Of a stretch of 64,000 nt of DNA, positions 22,236 through 35,355 are shown piece by piece. This DNA is from Chamaelirium japonicum. Taxonomy: Eukaryota > Streptophyta > Magnoliopsida > Liliales > Melanthiaceae. Every line of letters starts with the position of its first letter. Position 1 is the stretch's first letter. The notes beneath the pieces were generated by a model that ran no database searches, was not told the origin of the DNA, and was given only the letters and a program-made list of their open reading frames with translations. The DNA lies in the NCBI GenBank assembly GCA_947650365.1, contig OX393551.1, positions 59,277,744 through 59,341,743 of the forward strand. The letters run 5' to 3'. The position numbers and the translations under genes are program-made.

Positions 22236-22407
22236 CTTGAATGGAGGACAGCTCGCACGCAGCTTGAATGGAGGACAGCTCGCACGCAGCTTGAATGGAG
22301 GACAGCTCGCACTCGGTCAGGGTCGCACGCAGCTTGAATGGAGGACAGCTCGCACGCGATCAGCTCGCACGCAGCTTGAATGGAGGACAGCTCACGCGCG
22401 ATCAGCC
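22234..22407 (+). repeat. 27-bp tandem repeat
   Basis: The unit AGCTTGAATGGAGGACAGCT plus CGCACGC starts at 22234, 22261 and 22288, then recurs with insertions at 22331 and 22373. The period is nine codons, and one frame reads SLNGGQLAR repeatedly. Confidence 0.85.
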
Positions 22408-22798
22408 TACCCGCAAAAGAGTTCGCCTATTGACAATAGGAAGAAGAAGGCAGAGCAACGGCACCAGTAGGGTCACCGAGCTGCCGTGCTAACCTTTTTT
22501 GCCCACAAAGAAGCCGTCTTTTGGAAAAGCAATTGGATGGAGATGGGAAGGTCCTGAAAAAGCCCAACGGTGATGTCCGCCTAATAGCTCGCTCGCAGAG
22601 AGACCGCTGAGACCACACGCGATCGGCTCGCCCGTGGAAGAGATCGCTCCTAACATAGTTCAAAGAACACTTCGAAAGGCTCAACACTCAAAGCTCGCTT
22701 AGGAGCTTGCCCGATCATGTAAGCAGCGAAGGAATTTGCTTGCTTGCCCACAGAGGTCGCCTACAATAAGGCGGTACCAAGCCGGCAGACGTCACCAC
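22408..22798 (+). mobile_element. Left part of a gypsy-like LTR region split by copia element 2
   Basis: This segment becomes contiguous with 32718-33180 if the copia element is removed with one copy of its ACCAC duplication. The right part has typical gypsy LTR features; this part shows only repeated GCTCGC-type words. The assignment is inferred from position. Confidence 0.35.
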
Positions 22799-25114
22799 TA
22801 TTAGAATTAGTGAGGTCTACAACTCGTTAAAACCTATAGTTTAGTTATGTATGGCTGATAGTATAAGATTGCATCTTGATACGTACCTTAGTACGTGTTC
22901 TAATTACAGAACAGAGAGCCATGGCTACATGGTAATCCACTTGAGTGGGAGACTCAAGAGACTGGTCCCATATAACCTAAATATATTCGCAGCTCTGATT
23001 AGGGTTGATTGCCCTATCAGGATAAGCTGTTGGGATGACAGAGCGTGGGTGTCTCCACCACGGTCATTACCAGGCATAGTGTCTGTGGCCGAACGGAACC
23101 AACACGGTGCACAGATCGATGAGCAGACACCGATGCACTAAACCGTATTTCTGCTTAGGGAAAAATGGTCCTAAACCCTAAGGAACCATGTCTGGTGGAC
23201 TAACCAGTTGTGTGGTGCTTTGGCGCACCAATGTGTGAGGATCCAGATACAGTGATCCAAAACCACGGTGTATTGGGTTGCCCGGCTGGCGTTGCATCAG
23301 CGTGTCATTCCTACATGCTATCCACACCCCTAACGGGAGGTGCGTTCCTTGGTCTGACCTACGTCGTATTAAACCCTAGCTAGGTGGTCATTAGTTGGAC
23401 TGGTGACGGATTCGGTTGCTCGTCAGAGTAATCGGAGGTACGATGTAGGTGGTCAACCTGGAAGGAACCGAGTCATATGAGCACTCGAGTCTGACGGTAT
23501 TCTTTACCGCTAGAGTTGCATCATACCACCAAGTAGAGAGACAGCGGGTTTACCATACTAAGCGGAGAGCAGGGGTATAATAAAGAATATAGTAAGTCCG
23601 GGGGAATTGGAGTGCAGCATGTGTCGTACTCTGGGTGGCCACGTAGGTTAACTCAGACTCAGAGAATCAATAGTACACTTGGGTAGTGTGTCGATCGAGT
23701 CTAAGTTGGAAGTCATGAACCCTGGTCCCTGGAGGTTCCACCTTATCGACATTATGTACGGTCCTAGTACCATTTCCTCGAAACACAGGACGCAGTAAGA
23801 GGAAGCGAGTAGTTTATGCCTACGTTCCGTGAGTGCTTCGCACTAGTGCACGGTAGATACGTAGCTACGTGTGTGCACTAAGGGGAAACCCTAGGTTAGT
23901 GCAGAGACGCATATAGTTATCCCTCGCCATAAGTGAACTTGGCTACATGAGTGTGATGCACCGGGCTATGTTACGAGTTGACTGGTTGACTTTACTAGGG
24001 GTACCCTCTGGTGACCTCAGTTAATAGTAAAGTAACTTGTCAAGATCACTTAAGGAAGAGTCGCTAAGTCTCACACACTAGAAATGGTCAATTTGAGGTA
24101 TAAGAGCGTTTTGGTAAAAACGCGCACTGCCAAGCCTCACTAGTGACCGACCCTACCTATAGGAGACCTATGCAGGGCCAGCCCCTATATTCTGGAGATG
24201 AGAATCCCCAATAATAGGGCCGGCCATACGGGATAAGATAGGAGTTTTGAATTGGTCAAAACAAGCCCTAAAAGTGGGGAAAACGGATAAAGAAATGAAG
24301 ATATAAAGGGAGATTTTTGGGGGATCAACCTATCCCCTTGGAGCCTTATCAAAGTGGATAGGCCAGCTTTATAATAGGGACTAAGGGGGGACGGCCATAG
24401 ATGATGCCAGATGGAAAAAACCGACCCCCCCCTCCCTAGATCTCTCCCTAGCTCTCTTCTCCTCTCATCTCTTGTCTCTCCCCCTCGCTTGCGCCATTGG
24501 ATAGCGACTCGTCTTCCTCGCATGGTGTTTCGTAGAAGGGGGAAGGCTCGTCAGATGGAGGCACTCAGAGATCCATCGATGAGGTGCTGTGCATCGTGCG
24601 AGATCGGGTGAACTAGAAGGCATCTCTCACAAGCTTTTGCTGTCCAGAATCTGCACAGAAAATCAGTATTGTTTCTATGATTTTGGGAGATACAGAAGTT
24701 TAAATGGGGTGAAACTTGTTGCAAAAGTTGCGTATCGAAGTTATCTACCTGCATTCCAAATTTCAGCTCAATCCGAGTTTGGATCAGAAAGTTATGGCTA
24801 TTGCACCGAATCTATAGCAAGCAGATCCAAGCCCGTCTCCATCGACAAAGAAGAAACTTATCGCGGTGAAAGAATCAGCACGTAGGTATGATCTCTAACA
24901 TGTAGATCTAATATAGATAGAACATGCATGTATGCTAGATTGTTCTTTCGTGTTAGATCGACATTAGGGCTTTGCGTAGTTGCCATGCTAGATTCATACA
25001 CGCACGTGTAAATCGTTTCGATGAAAATTTTGAGATGTAACGCACACCGTTCACGGTCTTTGGACCTTCTCTTTGCTTTCGCTGTGGGCCTCCACCAGGG
25101 ATTTATTTCCAACA
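22799..25114 (+). repeat. 5' LTR of copia element 2
   Basis: It starts TATTAGAATTAGTGAGG (TG mutated to TA relative to the 3' copy) and ends TTTATTTCCAACA. No protein is encoded. Within it, GCGTTTTGGTAAAAACGC near 24106 can form a small hairpin. Confidence 0.92.
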
Positions 25115-25116
25115 AT

Positions 25117-25128
25117 TGGTATCAGAGC
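25117..25128 (+). other. Primer binding site, initiator tRNA-Met
   Basis: TGGTATCAGAGC lies two bases after the 5' LTR. Confidence 0.92.
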
Positions 25129-27030
25129 ACGCTAGTGGTGTGCGTTTCATATTTTCCATAAAACCGTCATGTGCGCGCATAAATAGTATGTGCCGCCATC
25201 GGGGTTCTACGAGTAGATCATGCATAGTATATATTGTATGTTCTATGAATTATTCTTACAGGGCGCCGCTTCTAAATTAATATGGATATGTGATTGCTTA
25301 CTACCGAGGGTCGGACCCCATGTTAGCAAATATATCTGGATGTGTTTTCTTCTGTGTGTGGATATGTTTTATAGCTATAGTCACGCAAGTGGTGAAGGTT
25401 GACTACCCTTGATTCCCAGGCTTTTTGCTAGGCTTGTTTTCCTTTTCTTTCTACAAAATTGTGTACGAGCGAGCACTTGCTCGAAGTGTACTAGAGTTTT
25501 TTCTGTTACAGATTGAAGAGGAGAACCTACCGTGAAGATCCACTGCCGGAAGGACGAGCGGAACCTTGGAGGACGATGGTGACTCGATGAAGCATACACG
25601 ATGACGGCAAAGGGAAGAAAGCATCAGGAGATCGTATACAGAGGCTTGCACCAGATCAAGAAGACTTGCGAAGGAGACAGAGAGCCTACGCTGTGCCAGT
25701 CAGGTTCAGGGGTCGGACCTTGAACTTGATTCAGTTGTGTGGTTGTTTCTTTCTACTGTTCTTTATATTTTTGTAGAGAACCCCGATGCGATAATTTAAT
25801 TATCAGTGGGTTAAAGGGATGCCCTTTCCCCTTGGGTCCAAGCGACCTTATTAGAATAGGATTTCACTAGTGATGCCTATTATTTAATTGACTCTTTATG
25901 ATAGCAAGAATTCCTCACATATGGTTATGCCATCATTAGGTCAACACCCGATTAGTCGGGTGTGCCTATTTGGCCAGCATCGAAACCTAGAATGAGTTGG
26001 CCGGAATTCTATTATAACATCAATCGTCAAATTTATAAGCGAGGCACCATAGTAGTAGAATACCTTTCTTGTCAATCTGACCTTAGGCTAGACTCCAGAG
26101 CATTAGAGTAATAGCTAGGTTTGCAGAACATCGATGTTCTTGGGATATATAATGTGACCCTTGAGTGGAGAAATTCACTCAAGGCAGGGACTATGATATT
26201 CCGAAATCGATTAATGCTTCGCGAAAGGCTTCAAACGCTAGTGGGAGCACGGTATAACCAGAGTCTAGTGTATAGATTATCGTGACCTTAGTGTACACTC
26301 ATACTTACATAAAATAACCCTCAAATTTAATATGGGATGTAAGAGAGGACTTTCAGAGATCCTTTAGCCTCCACAACAAACTGCTTTGTGTCTGGGTGGA
26401 AGGGCATAGCTCGACACCCCCTAGGGTGAGGGTTATGTTTTTCTATGCCAGATGACTTAACAGTCTCCTTTAAGATATAGTGGTTAAGGGGTAAGGAGAG
26501 AAGAGCTTTTTATGCCACCCTAGTAGGGGCTGCATGAACTCCCATGTCGTAACTACCTAGGCTTGTGGGTAAGCATCCGAAGTGGATGTGAGGCATCCGT
26601 TGCTTGCACAATGGGGATCATGTGGCATTGGCCAAAAGATAACCATGGTCCATCAAAGCCCTTAGTTGGCAGATTTGGATAGGGTTAAGGAAAGGTCCGT
26701 GTAAGCGGATTGGCGTTGCATGATGCCCACTTGGGCAGGTGTAGTCGATTTTGAGATCTTACATACATGGTTAATTAATCCATAGATATGTCTTTGCTGT
26801 GAGGGTAGTGTTGGCATTTGGATATAATTAGCTTATTTTTAAAATCCATAAAATAAGTTATTTTGCATTCTTTCATTCAACCATATAGTTTCCCTATCCG
26901 CTATCCCATAAGAGAACCAGTTATCGGGTCTCTAACTACGTAGAGCGGAAGTGCTATCTTTAGCTTATGCTTAGGGTAGTAAACGTACATTGACTTTAAA
27001 TCTCAATATCATTGTACCAGACCTAACAGG
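25129..27030 (+). other. Untranslated leader of copia element 2
   Basis: A 1.9-kb stretch between the primer site and the Gag remnant. No gene was seen. Its right half (about 26170-26870) matches the complement of 60130-60810 in the minus-strand copy, confirming it as element sequence. Confidence 0.75.
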
Positions 27031-27520
27031 TTTAGATGTCACTAGGGCACTAACTAGGGCATATGACGACTAGCGAGAGTCTGAGGAGATGTGCAAGTTC
27101 TGTGTTATAGCAGACTTGCAGACAACTCTTTAGAAGCAAGTCAGAGATATGCCGGGTCTTCTGAAATAAAGTTTTACTTGTATAAGATATCAGAGAGGTG
27201 AGGTTTATAGACTCATCTCTTTTCCACCAAGATACTTGTCGATACCGAGATGTCTGAGGGTATGCTTGTTCGAAAACACATTTATGAGTTCCAGATCAAA
27301 CTAGATTCCAAAGACATGGTGCCAGATGATAAGGTGGTGGAAGCCATCTGTCTTGCATCCTTGTCTGGAACCTTCAAAGGCGTTGTGAGAGACTTTAGCT
27401 TTAACAAGTTAGAGATGACAAACGTAGAAACTAAGGAGATTTTCAAGAGACAAAGGATGAGATCAAGATTAAAGGCAATACCTTTAGTGCTTAACCTAGG
27501 TCTTCTTTAGAAGAACCTAA
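27031..27520 (+). pseudogene. Copia Gag remnant
   Basis: The best-preserved part is 27250-27510 (MSEGMLVRKHIYEF...). It parallels the Gag of the minus-strand copy (MSDGTLVQEHMMKM...), including the LSGTFKGVVRDF/LSGAFEGFVTNF segment. It belongs to the UBN2-type copia Gag. Stops lie on both sides, and the zinc-knuckle region downstream is not readable. Confidence 0.7.
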
Positions 27521-28099
27521 GGGAGTAACTTATAAGAGATCGAAGACTATTCTAGTGCAGAAATTGGTATGGACTCCTAAGTCTGGTAACGCCCCTAAGT
27601 CTGGTAACGCTAAGGACGGAAGTGTTTTTGTTTTGGCGAGTATAGGGGGTATTTGAAGATTGATTATGGCCTCAGGGTGTTAGGAGTTGAGTCACTATCT
27701 AGTAGCAGTTCTTATGCTTTTTGGAATGTAGACTTCAGGTCTACAGAGATTCAAGGAAAATAGAAGGCTACTTTATAGTGAAGTAATCATAATATAGGTA
27801 CTGATACCATAAGCCGCTACGGAAGCTGTTAGATATGATTGTCTTAGTTTTTCCGAAACACGGATTTTGATCTTTAGAGATTTAGTTCTGTTTCCTTCTT
27901 GGTAAATGAAGTTTTTAGTGTTAGACAGCATCATAATGTGTGTATCTTAAATTGAATTGATAGCTTCATAGGTAGAGGAATAGATCAGAAAATTCTCTTT
28001 GTATTTAATCCTAATTCGAAAATAGATTTCATGACAGCTGCAGCGTCTAATTGAAATTCATCTAAATCCTTTGGAGAAGCTATGCCATTTGTGACCCCT

Positions 28100-30360
28100 C
28101 TGGTTTAGATATTTTGTCTCAGATAAATTCAGAGGTAAAAGAAGGCCGAGTTTCTGTTCACAGATTCATCGTAGATCCTTCTAACCTATGAGTGTTATCT
28201 GAAAGGTAGAATAACTAAAAGGGCCACTGAGGTATTGGTGTTAGTTATTTTGATGTCTATGGTTCCAAGAGCGTCCAGACGATAGGAGTTTCTTTGATTT
28301 AATCGAGAGAACGAGAACCTATCGGACTGGTTCCATAGGATCCTGAGGGAGCATGAGATTATCTCCCAGTTAAATGCTTTAAGGATGACACGTCAGAATA
28401 ACGTCTCCGAGAGAAGGAATCGGACCCTGTTTGACATGGTCCGTAGTATGATGAATATTGCCAAGTGTACTACCCACCTTCTAGTGGGGTTGTACCGTAA
28501 AACAGTATCTTATATCTGAAACTACTTCTCATCTAGATCAGTGCCTCAGACCTATAGAGAGCTATCGTCTAAGCGAAAGCTGACACTATAGGGTCTCGAG
28601 ATATAGGGTTGTCCTGCACTTGTACGAAAGGACAAGAGGGATGAGATGGAGATGAAATTCAAGGTATATTTGTTTGTAGGTTACCCTAAAGAGGCATAAG
28701 GTGGACTATTCTATGATCTTGAGGTTTGGAAGGTAATCATTTCTACGAACACCATCTACCTAGACCAAGATTATATTATAGACCATAAGTTTATCGGTAA
28801 GGTAGTTCTGGGTGAACTACTGGGTACTGGTAGAGAGTATGCATCTGAAAACGTAGTGAGAGTAGATAATACAAGAAACTAGTATACCAGATACTATAGA
28901 AACGATTCACTTTTGTACCACCACCACCTCGTCATTGTGGGACCATCAGAGCTCCTGATAGATACTATGGACAAAACTTTGATAGTTAATCCAGAGTTTC
29001 AGAAGGATGATCCCTAGAGCTACAAAGAAGTAGTGGGAGCTTTCGATAGCTCTGACTGACAAAATACCATGGAGGCAAGCTTGCATCAATGTCCCTTAGA
29101 ACTGCCTCGACTCTTATTACACTGTCACCCTTTTTGGGTATAGGGGGTGTATAAGAAGAGGACCTAGTTAAAACTTAAAAGGCTAGCTTGGTTACCAATA
29201 GAGAAGGGATTGACTATGTCGAAACCATCTTATTGGAATCTATGTCTAAATCTATTTCGGATCCTCTTAATCCATCGCAGTCCATTATAGTTGGGAGATC
29301 TAATTGATGGATGTCAAGACATTTATTCCCTAACGGAAATTTGGAAAGAACATATGGATGATGCAGCCCCAGACATTGTGTCAGTAGGTCAGGAAGATAT
29401 GGAATGCTATTTGCATATGTTCATTTATGGACTGATGCAAGCATCCAAGTTGGAATATCTATTTTGATCAAGGAAATCCACTCACACGGATTTGATCAGA
29501 ATGAGGATAAACCAAGTGTGTACAAGAAAAGTGAAATAGCTACAAGGGTGTACTTAGTACTTTACGTTAACGATATTCTACATATTGAAAATGACGTAGG
29601 AATATTATTTACGGTAAAGCTTTGTAGTCATCACAATTCGATGTGAAAGACCCTAGTGAGGTGAGTTATGTTCTGGGAATCAAGGTAACTCGAGATTTCC
29701 AGAGCAAGATTCTCTTGCTGTCATAGGCTACGCATGAAGATAAGATTCTAGCCAGATTCGGTTTACGAGGCTAGATATCTATTACGTAGCAGGAATGATG
29801 GGTCGGTTTCAGTCGAACCCGGGTCCAGATCTTTGGACAGATGTGAAGGGTATACTCAGAAATCCTCATCAAGTAAGGATTATGAGTTAGCTTGCACTTT
29901 ATAGGTCCTGATATCGATTCGATGCACAAGGTCTGACTTTGGTGTCAGATGTGCATTCCAGAGAATCGATTTCAGGAATTATTTTGGGATTCGAAGCGAT
30001 AGTTGGTAGAGTGTGAAGCAAGAATGCATCACAGACTCTACCATAGTGGCTTAGCACGTTGTTGCGTGCGAGGTAGTATATCAGGTGGCATGGCTTTAAA
30101 AGTTCTTAGAGAACTTGGGACGCGTACCAGAGGCTCAGTTATCTGTTGTTGCAACAGAAGAGCGGTAACCAAGGTCTAAGGAGACTAGGCACTACCATTA
30201 GGGGAAACCCATCAAGTACAAACTCCACTTGATCTGACAGTTAAAGGAGGAAATGCAAGTAGTGGTACTGAGGTGGAATCTATAGATAATATTGCTAATT
30301 TCTTTAGGGAATTCCTGCAAAGGCTTTTGGACAGCATGTAGAAGCTACAGAGCTCAACAC
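28100..30360 (+). pseudogene. Copia Pol remnants (integrase, RT, RNase H)
   Basis: Fragments in changing frames match the better-preserved minus-strand copy. These include the integrase ERRNRTLFDMVRSMMN segment near 28405-28460, and an RT piece at 29404-29646 with VYKKSE and YVND in place of YVDD. RNase H-like pieces follow at about 30040-30340. Stops are frequent, many probably from C-to-T decay. No domain can be active. Confidence 0.75.
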
Positions 30361-30390
30361 CGTTATTCCTCGTTAGACCTAGTAAGAGAT

Positions 30391-32717
30391 TGTTAGAATT
30401 GGTAAGGTTTATAGCTCGTAAAAACCTATAATTTAGCTATGTATGACTGATAGTATAAGATTGCATCTTGGTATATACCTTAGCACGTGTTCTAATTACA
30501 GAACAGAGAGCCATGACTACATGGTAATCCACTTGAGTGGGAGATTCAAGAGACTAGTCCCATGTAACCTAAATACGTTCGCAGCTCTGATTAGGGTTGG
30601 TCGCCCTATCAGGATATAAGCTGTTGGGATGACAGAGCATGGGTATCTCCACTACACTCATTACCAGGCACAGTGTCTGTAGCCGAACATAACCAACACG
30701 GTGCACAGATCAGTGAGCAGACACCGGTGCACTAAACCGTATTTCTGCTTAGGGTAAAATGGGCATAAACCCTAAGAAACCATGTCTGGTGGACTAACCA
30801 GTTATGTGGTGCTTTGGCGCACCAATGTGTGAGGATCTGGATACAGTGATCCAAAACCACGGTGTACTGGGTTACCCGACTGGCGTTGCATCAGCGTATC
30901 ACTCCTGTAGGCTATCCACACCCCTAACGAGAGGTGTGTTTCTTGGTTTGACCTACGTCGTATTAAACCCTGGCCAGGTGGTCATCAGTTGGACTGGTAA
31001 CGGATTTGGTTGCTTATCAGAGTAATCGAAGGTACGATGTATATGGTCAACTTGGAAGGAACCGAGTTATATGAGCACTCGAGTCTGACTGTATTCTCCA
31101 CCACTCGAGTTGCATCATGGCACCAAGTGGAGGGACATCGGGTTTACCATACTAAGCAGAGAGCAGGGGTATGAGGGGGAATATAGTAAATCCAGGGGAA
31201 TTGAAGTGCAGCCTGTGTTGCACTCTGGGTGGCCATGCAGGTTAACTCAGACTCAGAAGATCGATGGTACACTCGGGTAGTGTGTCGATCGAGTCAAAGT
31301 TGGAAGCCATGAACCCTGCTCCCTGAAGGTTCCACCTTATCGACATTATGTACGGTCCTAGTACCATTTCCTTAAAACACAGGACGTAGTAAGAGAAAGC
31401 GAGTAGTTCAAGCCTACGCTCCGTGAGTGCTTCGCACTAGTGTACGGTAGATGCGTAGCTATGTGTGTACACTAAGGGGAAACCCTAGGTTAGTGCAGAG
31501 ACGCATGTAGTTATCCCTCGCCATAAGTGAACTTTGCTATATGGGTGCGATGCACCGGGACATGTTACGAGTTGACTGGTTGACTTTACTAGGGGCACCC
31601 TCCGGTAACCTCAGTTAATAGGAAAGTAACTTGTCAAGATCACTTAAGGAAGAGTCGCTAAGTCTCGCACACTAGAAATGGTCAATTTGAGGCATTAGGG
31701 CGTTTTGTTAAAAACGCGTACTGCCAAGCCTCACTAGTGACCAACCCTAGTTGTGGGAGACCCATGTAGGGCCGACCCTTATATTATGGGGATGAGAATC
31801 CCCAGTAATAGGGCCAGCCATAGGGGATAAGATAGGGGTTTTGAATTGGCCCAAACAAGCCCTAAAAATGGGGAAAACAGATAAAGAGATGGAAAGATAA
31901 AGGGAGATTTTTAGGGAGATTTTTGGGGGATGAACCTATCCCCTTGGAGCCTTATCCTAGGGGATAGGCCGGCCTTATAATAGGGACTAAGGGGTACTGG
32001 CCATAGATGATGCTAGATGAAAAAAACCGACCCCCCTCCCTAGATCTCTCCCTAGCTCTCTTCTCCTCTCCTCTCTCGTCTCTCCCCCTTGTTTGCGCAA
32101 TTGGATGGCAAATCATCTTCCTCGCGTGATGTTTCTTAGAAGGAGAAGGCTCGTCGGATGGAGGCACTCAGAGATCCATCGATAAGGTACCGTGCATCGT
32201 GCGAGATCGGGTGAACTAGAAGGCATCTTTCGCAAGCTTTTGCTGTCCAGAATCTGCACAAAAAATTAATGTTATTTCTATGATTCCAGGAGCTACAGAA
32301 GTCCAAATGGGGTGAAACTTATTATAAAAGTTGTGTCTCAAAGTTGGCTACCTACAATCCAAATTTCAGTCCAATCCGAGTTCGGAGCAGATAGTTATAG
32401 CCGTCGCACCGAAGCTATAACAAGCATATCTGAGCCCGCCTCCATCAACAAAGACGAAACTTGTCGCGGTGAAAGAATCCGCACGCAGGTATGATCTCTA
32501 ACATGTAGATCTAATATATATAGAACATGCATGTATGCTAGATTGTTCTTTCGCGTAAGATCGACGTTAGGGGTTCGCGTAGTTGCCATGCTAGATTCAT
32601 ACATGCACGTGTAGATCGTTTCGATAAAAATTTTGATATGTAACGCACATCGCTCACGGTCTTCGGACCTTCTCTTTGCTTCCGCTGCAGACCTCTACCT
32701 GGGATTTATTTCCAACA
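30391..32717 (+). repeat. 3' LTR of copia element 2
   Basis: It begins TGTTAGAATTGG after a purine-rich AGTAAGAGAT and ends TTTCCAACA before ACCAC. Direct repeat of 22799-25114. Confidence 0.92.
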
Positions 32718-33180
32718 ACCACCCCCATTGAACTATGTGGACGACTGCAGGCCATAGGAGCCAGCCAGAGTCGGTTTAGGACACCCCCGACTGGATCCTT
32801 CCAGAATCTACATCTGGCATGGACAAGACCAGTGCGCCTCCCATCACCACCGCCTGGCAGGCTAAACTACAAAGGTCATTAAGGATCCATGTGGGCTGGC
32901 ACGTAAAGGTGTGGAAAGTGTAGGAATATGCGATGATGTGTCCATCTATGACGGTCTACAAAAGTTTATAAAGGTATGACCCCCAGCTCCAAAGTACATG
33001 TTCGTAGCTCAGAAACTTGGACATTTTCTCACTACTCAACCTCTCCACTTTCAAACCTTCACTGACTTGAGAGTCGGAGGGTCTGTGCTCCTCACGGAGC
33101 CAACCGTTCTCACGTCTTTCTTATCTTGCAGATCGAGCACTCGAGCCAACAAAAAATCTCCCCCGACAATTTCTTTGTAA
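32718..33180 (+). mobile_element. Right part of a gypsy-like LTR
   Basis: A TATA-like TTTATAAAGG (about 32967-32976) is followed by CTCAACCTCTCC, then ACTTGAGAGTCGGAGGGTCT with CTCACGGAGCC. This order is typical of the 3' half of many plant Ty3/gypsy LTRs. No partner LTR was seen in the window. Confidence 0.45.
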
Positions 33181-33507
33181 TCAGACTTCTCAGATCTAGA
33201 TGGATCTAGCCTGGAATTCATGGAGCTTTTTGTGGTAGTAGTTCAATGGGAGGGGGTATTCTTTTGTGTATGAGTATGGCGAGTGGCTTAATTGGTTAAG
33301 CATGTGTATTGTTGTATATCTTGCGATTTAGGTGTTGGTGTGTAGCCTTATTTGGTCTTGTGTCTTGCTTACTCACCCAGAGATAAGCCATGTACTGTAA
33401 TCGCTTTTGGTTCATTTATAAATTTTTTTTACCCCTAAAAAATAAAATCAGCCTAGTATAGGGGCAGTGAAACAAAAGATGATTACATCCTCCTTGTGAC
33501 CATGATA
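33181..33507 (+). mobile_element. Possible LINE 3' tail
   Basis: GTACTGTAATCGCTTTTGG followed by TTCATTTATAAATTTTTTTTACCCC and an A-rich end resembles the 3' end of plant LINEs. No coding part is present. Confidence 0.35.
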
Positions 33508-35355
33508 GAAGATATTGGAATTGGTAATGCCTACAGCTCAAAAAAGCCTTTAGTTTAGCTGTATATGATTAATAGCTTAGGATTTCACCTTGGTATGTAC
33601 CTTAGTATGTGTTCAGATTACAAAATAGAGAGCCATGGCTACATGGTAATCCATATGAGTATGAGACCCAATGAACTGGTCCCATGTAACCTAAATTCGT
33701 TCGCAGCTCTGATTAGGGTTGATCGCCCTATTAGGATAAGTTGTTGAGATGATAGAGCGTGGGTGTCTCGACCACGGTCATTACTAGGCACAATGTCAAT
33801 GCCCGAACGAAACCAACACGGTGTACAGATCGATGAGCAGACACTGGTGCACTAATCTGTGTTTCTGCTTCGGGTAAAATGATCCTAAATCCTAAGGAAC
33901 CATGTTTGGTGAGCTAAATAGTTGTGTGATGCTTTGGTGCACCAATGTGTGAGGGTCCAGTTATATGACCCAAAACTATGGTGTACTGGGTTACCCGGTT
34001 GGCATCTTTTCAGCATACCACTCTTACATGCCAACCACACCCCTAACGAGAGGTGCGTTTCTTGGTTTGACTTATGTCGTATTAAACCTTGGCCAAGTAG
34101 TCATCAGTTAGACTGTTGACTGGATCTGATTACTTGGTAGGGTAGTCGGAGGTATAACGTACGTGGTCAACCTAGAAGAAACCGAGTCATATGAGTACTC
34201 GAGTCTGACAATATTCTCTACCACTCGAGTTGCATCATGGCACCAAGTGGAGGGATAGCGATTTTACCACTACTAAGCGGAGAGAAGAGGTATGCGAGAG
34301 AACATAGTAAGTCCGAGGGAATTAGAGTGCATTCTACGTCGCACTCTGTGTGGCTACGTAGGTTAACTTGGACTGAGAGAGTCGATGGTATACTCGGGTA
34401 ATGTGTCAATCAAGTCCAAGTTGGAAGCCATGAACTATGGTCCCTGAAGGTTCCACCTTATCCATATTATATATGGTTCTTGAACCATCTCCTTGATTCA
34501 CAGGAAACAGTTAGAGGAAGTCATAAGGTAAGTGTGGGCCGACCTATTCAAGCACACAAAGGAGGGAGAGATAAAGGGGCCGACCTACATATTGCGTATG
34601 CAAGTTGTAGAGAGGCCGACCCTATATAAGAGCAAGAGAAGGGGGGCCAGCCACTACAAGATGAAACCTTAGCTGTCATCCTTCCCTCTCTTCTTTTCCT
34701 CTCTTATCTCCAACACGTGTAAGCGAGGGTTCGGACATGGTTCTTCTTTTTCGCGTGATGAATTGAAGACGGAGAAAGCTCATTGCATGGAGGTACTCAG
34801 ACATCCTTCGATGAGGTGTCATGCATCATGCGAGATCGGGTGAACTAGAAGGCGCCTTCCGTAATCTTTTACGCGCTGTCCAGATTTTGCACAAAAGATC
34901 AATGATGTTTCTATGACTGCAAGAGTTACAAAACTCCAAACGACCTCAAACTACTTACAAACATTATGTCTCGAAGTTCTCTACATGTAGTCCAGATTTT
35001 AGTCCAATTGGAGTTTGGGGGAAAACATTATGGCTGTGGCACCGAAGCTATCTTAAGCAGATCCGAGCCGCATCTCCATCGACAAAGAAGAAATTTGTCG
35101 CTATGAAAGAATCCGCACGGAGGTATAACTTCTAACTTGTAGATCTAGTGTAGATAGAACATGCATGCATACTAGATTGTTCTCTTTGCTAGATCGACGT
35201 TAGGTGTTTATGTAATTACCATGCTAAGTTCATACACGCACTTGTAGATTATTTCGATGAAAATTTTGATATGTAATACACACCACCCACGGTCTTCGAA
35301 CCTATACTTTGCTTCCGCTGCGGGTCTTTACTATAGAATTATTTTCAACTGAAGA
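33508..35355 (+). mobile_element. Solo LTR of the 2.3-kb-LTR copia family, GAAGA TSD
   Basis: The LTR is 33513-35350, flanked by GAAGA at 33508-33512 and 35351-35355. It aligns with the LTRs of copia element 2 from its first bases (TATTGGAATTGG) to its end (TTATTTTCAACT). It has no adjoining primer site or internal region. It is 1.84 kb against 2.3 kb, owing to a different, shorter stretch around 34500-34690. It is more diverged, so probably older. Confidence 0.88.

Larger units (their letters stand above)
22794..32722 (+). mobile_element. Full-length Ty1/copia element with 2.3-kb LTRs and ACCAC TSD
   Basis: The element spans 22799-32717. ACCAC flanks both ends (22794-22798 and 32718-32722). 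LTRs at 22799-25114 and 30391-32717 are close copies with many C/T and G/A differences, roughly 90% identical in the first 200 bp by eye. A tRNA-Met primer site follows the 5' LTR. The internal region still shows fragments of Gag, integrase, RT and RNase H, all heavily eroded. The same family occurs at 33513-35350 and 54031-60820. Long LTRs and the Gag type suggest the Tork/Angela side of copia, but that needs a tree. Confidence 0.92.
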
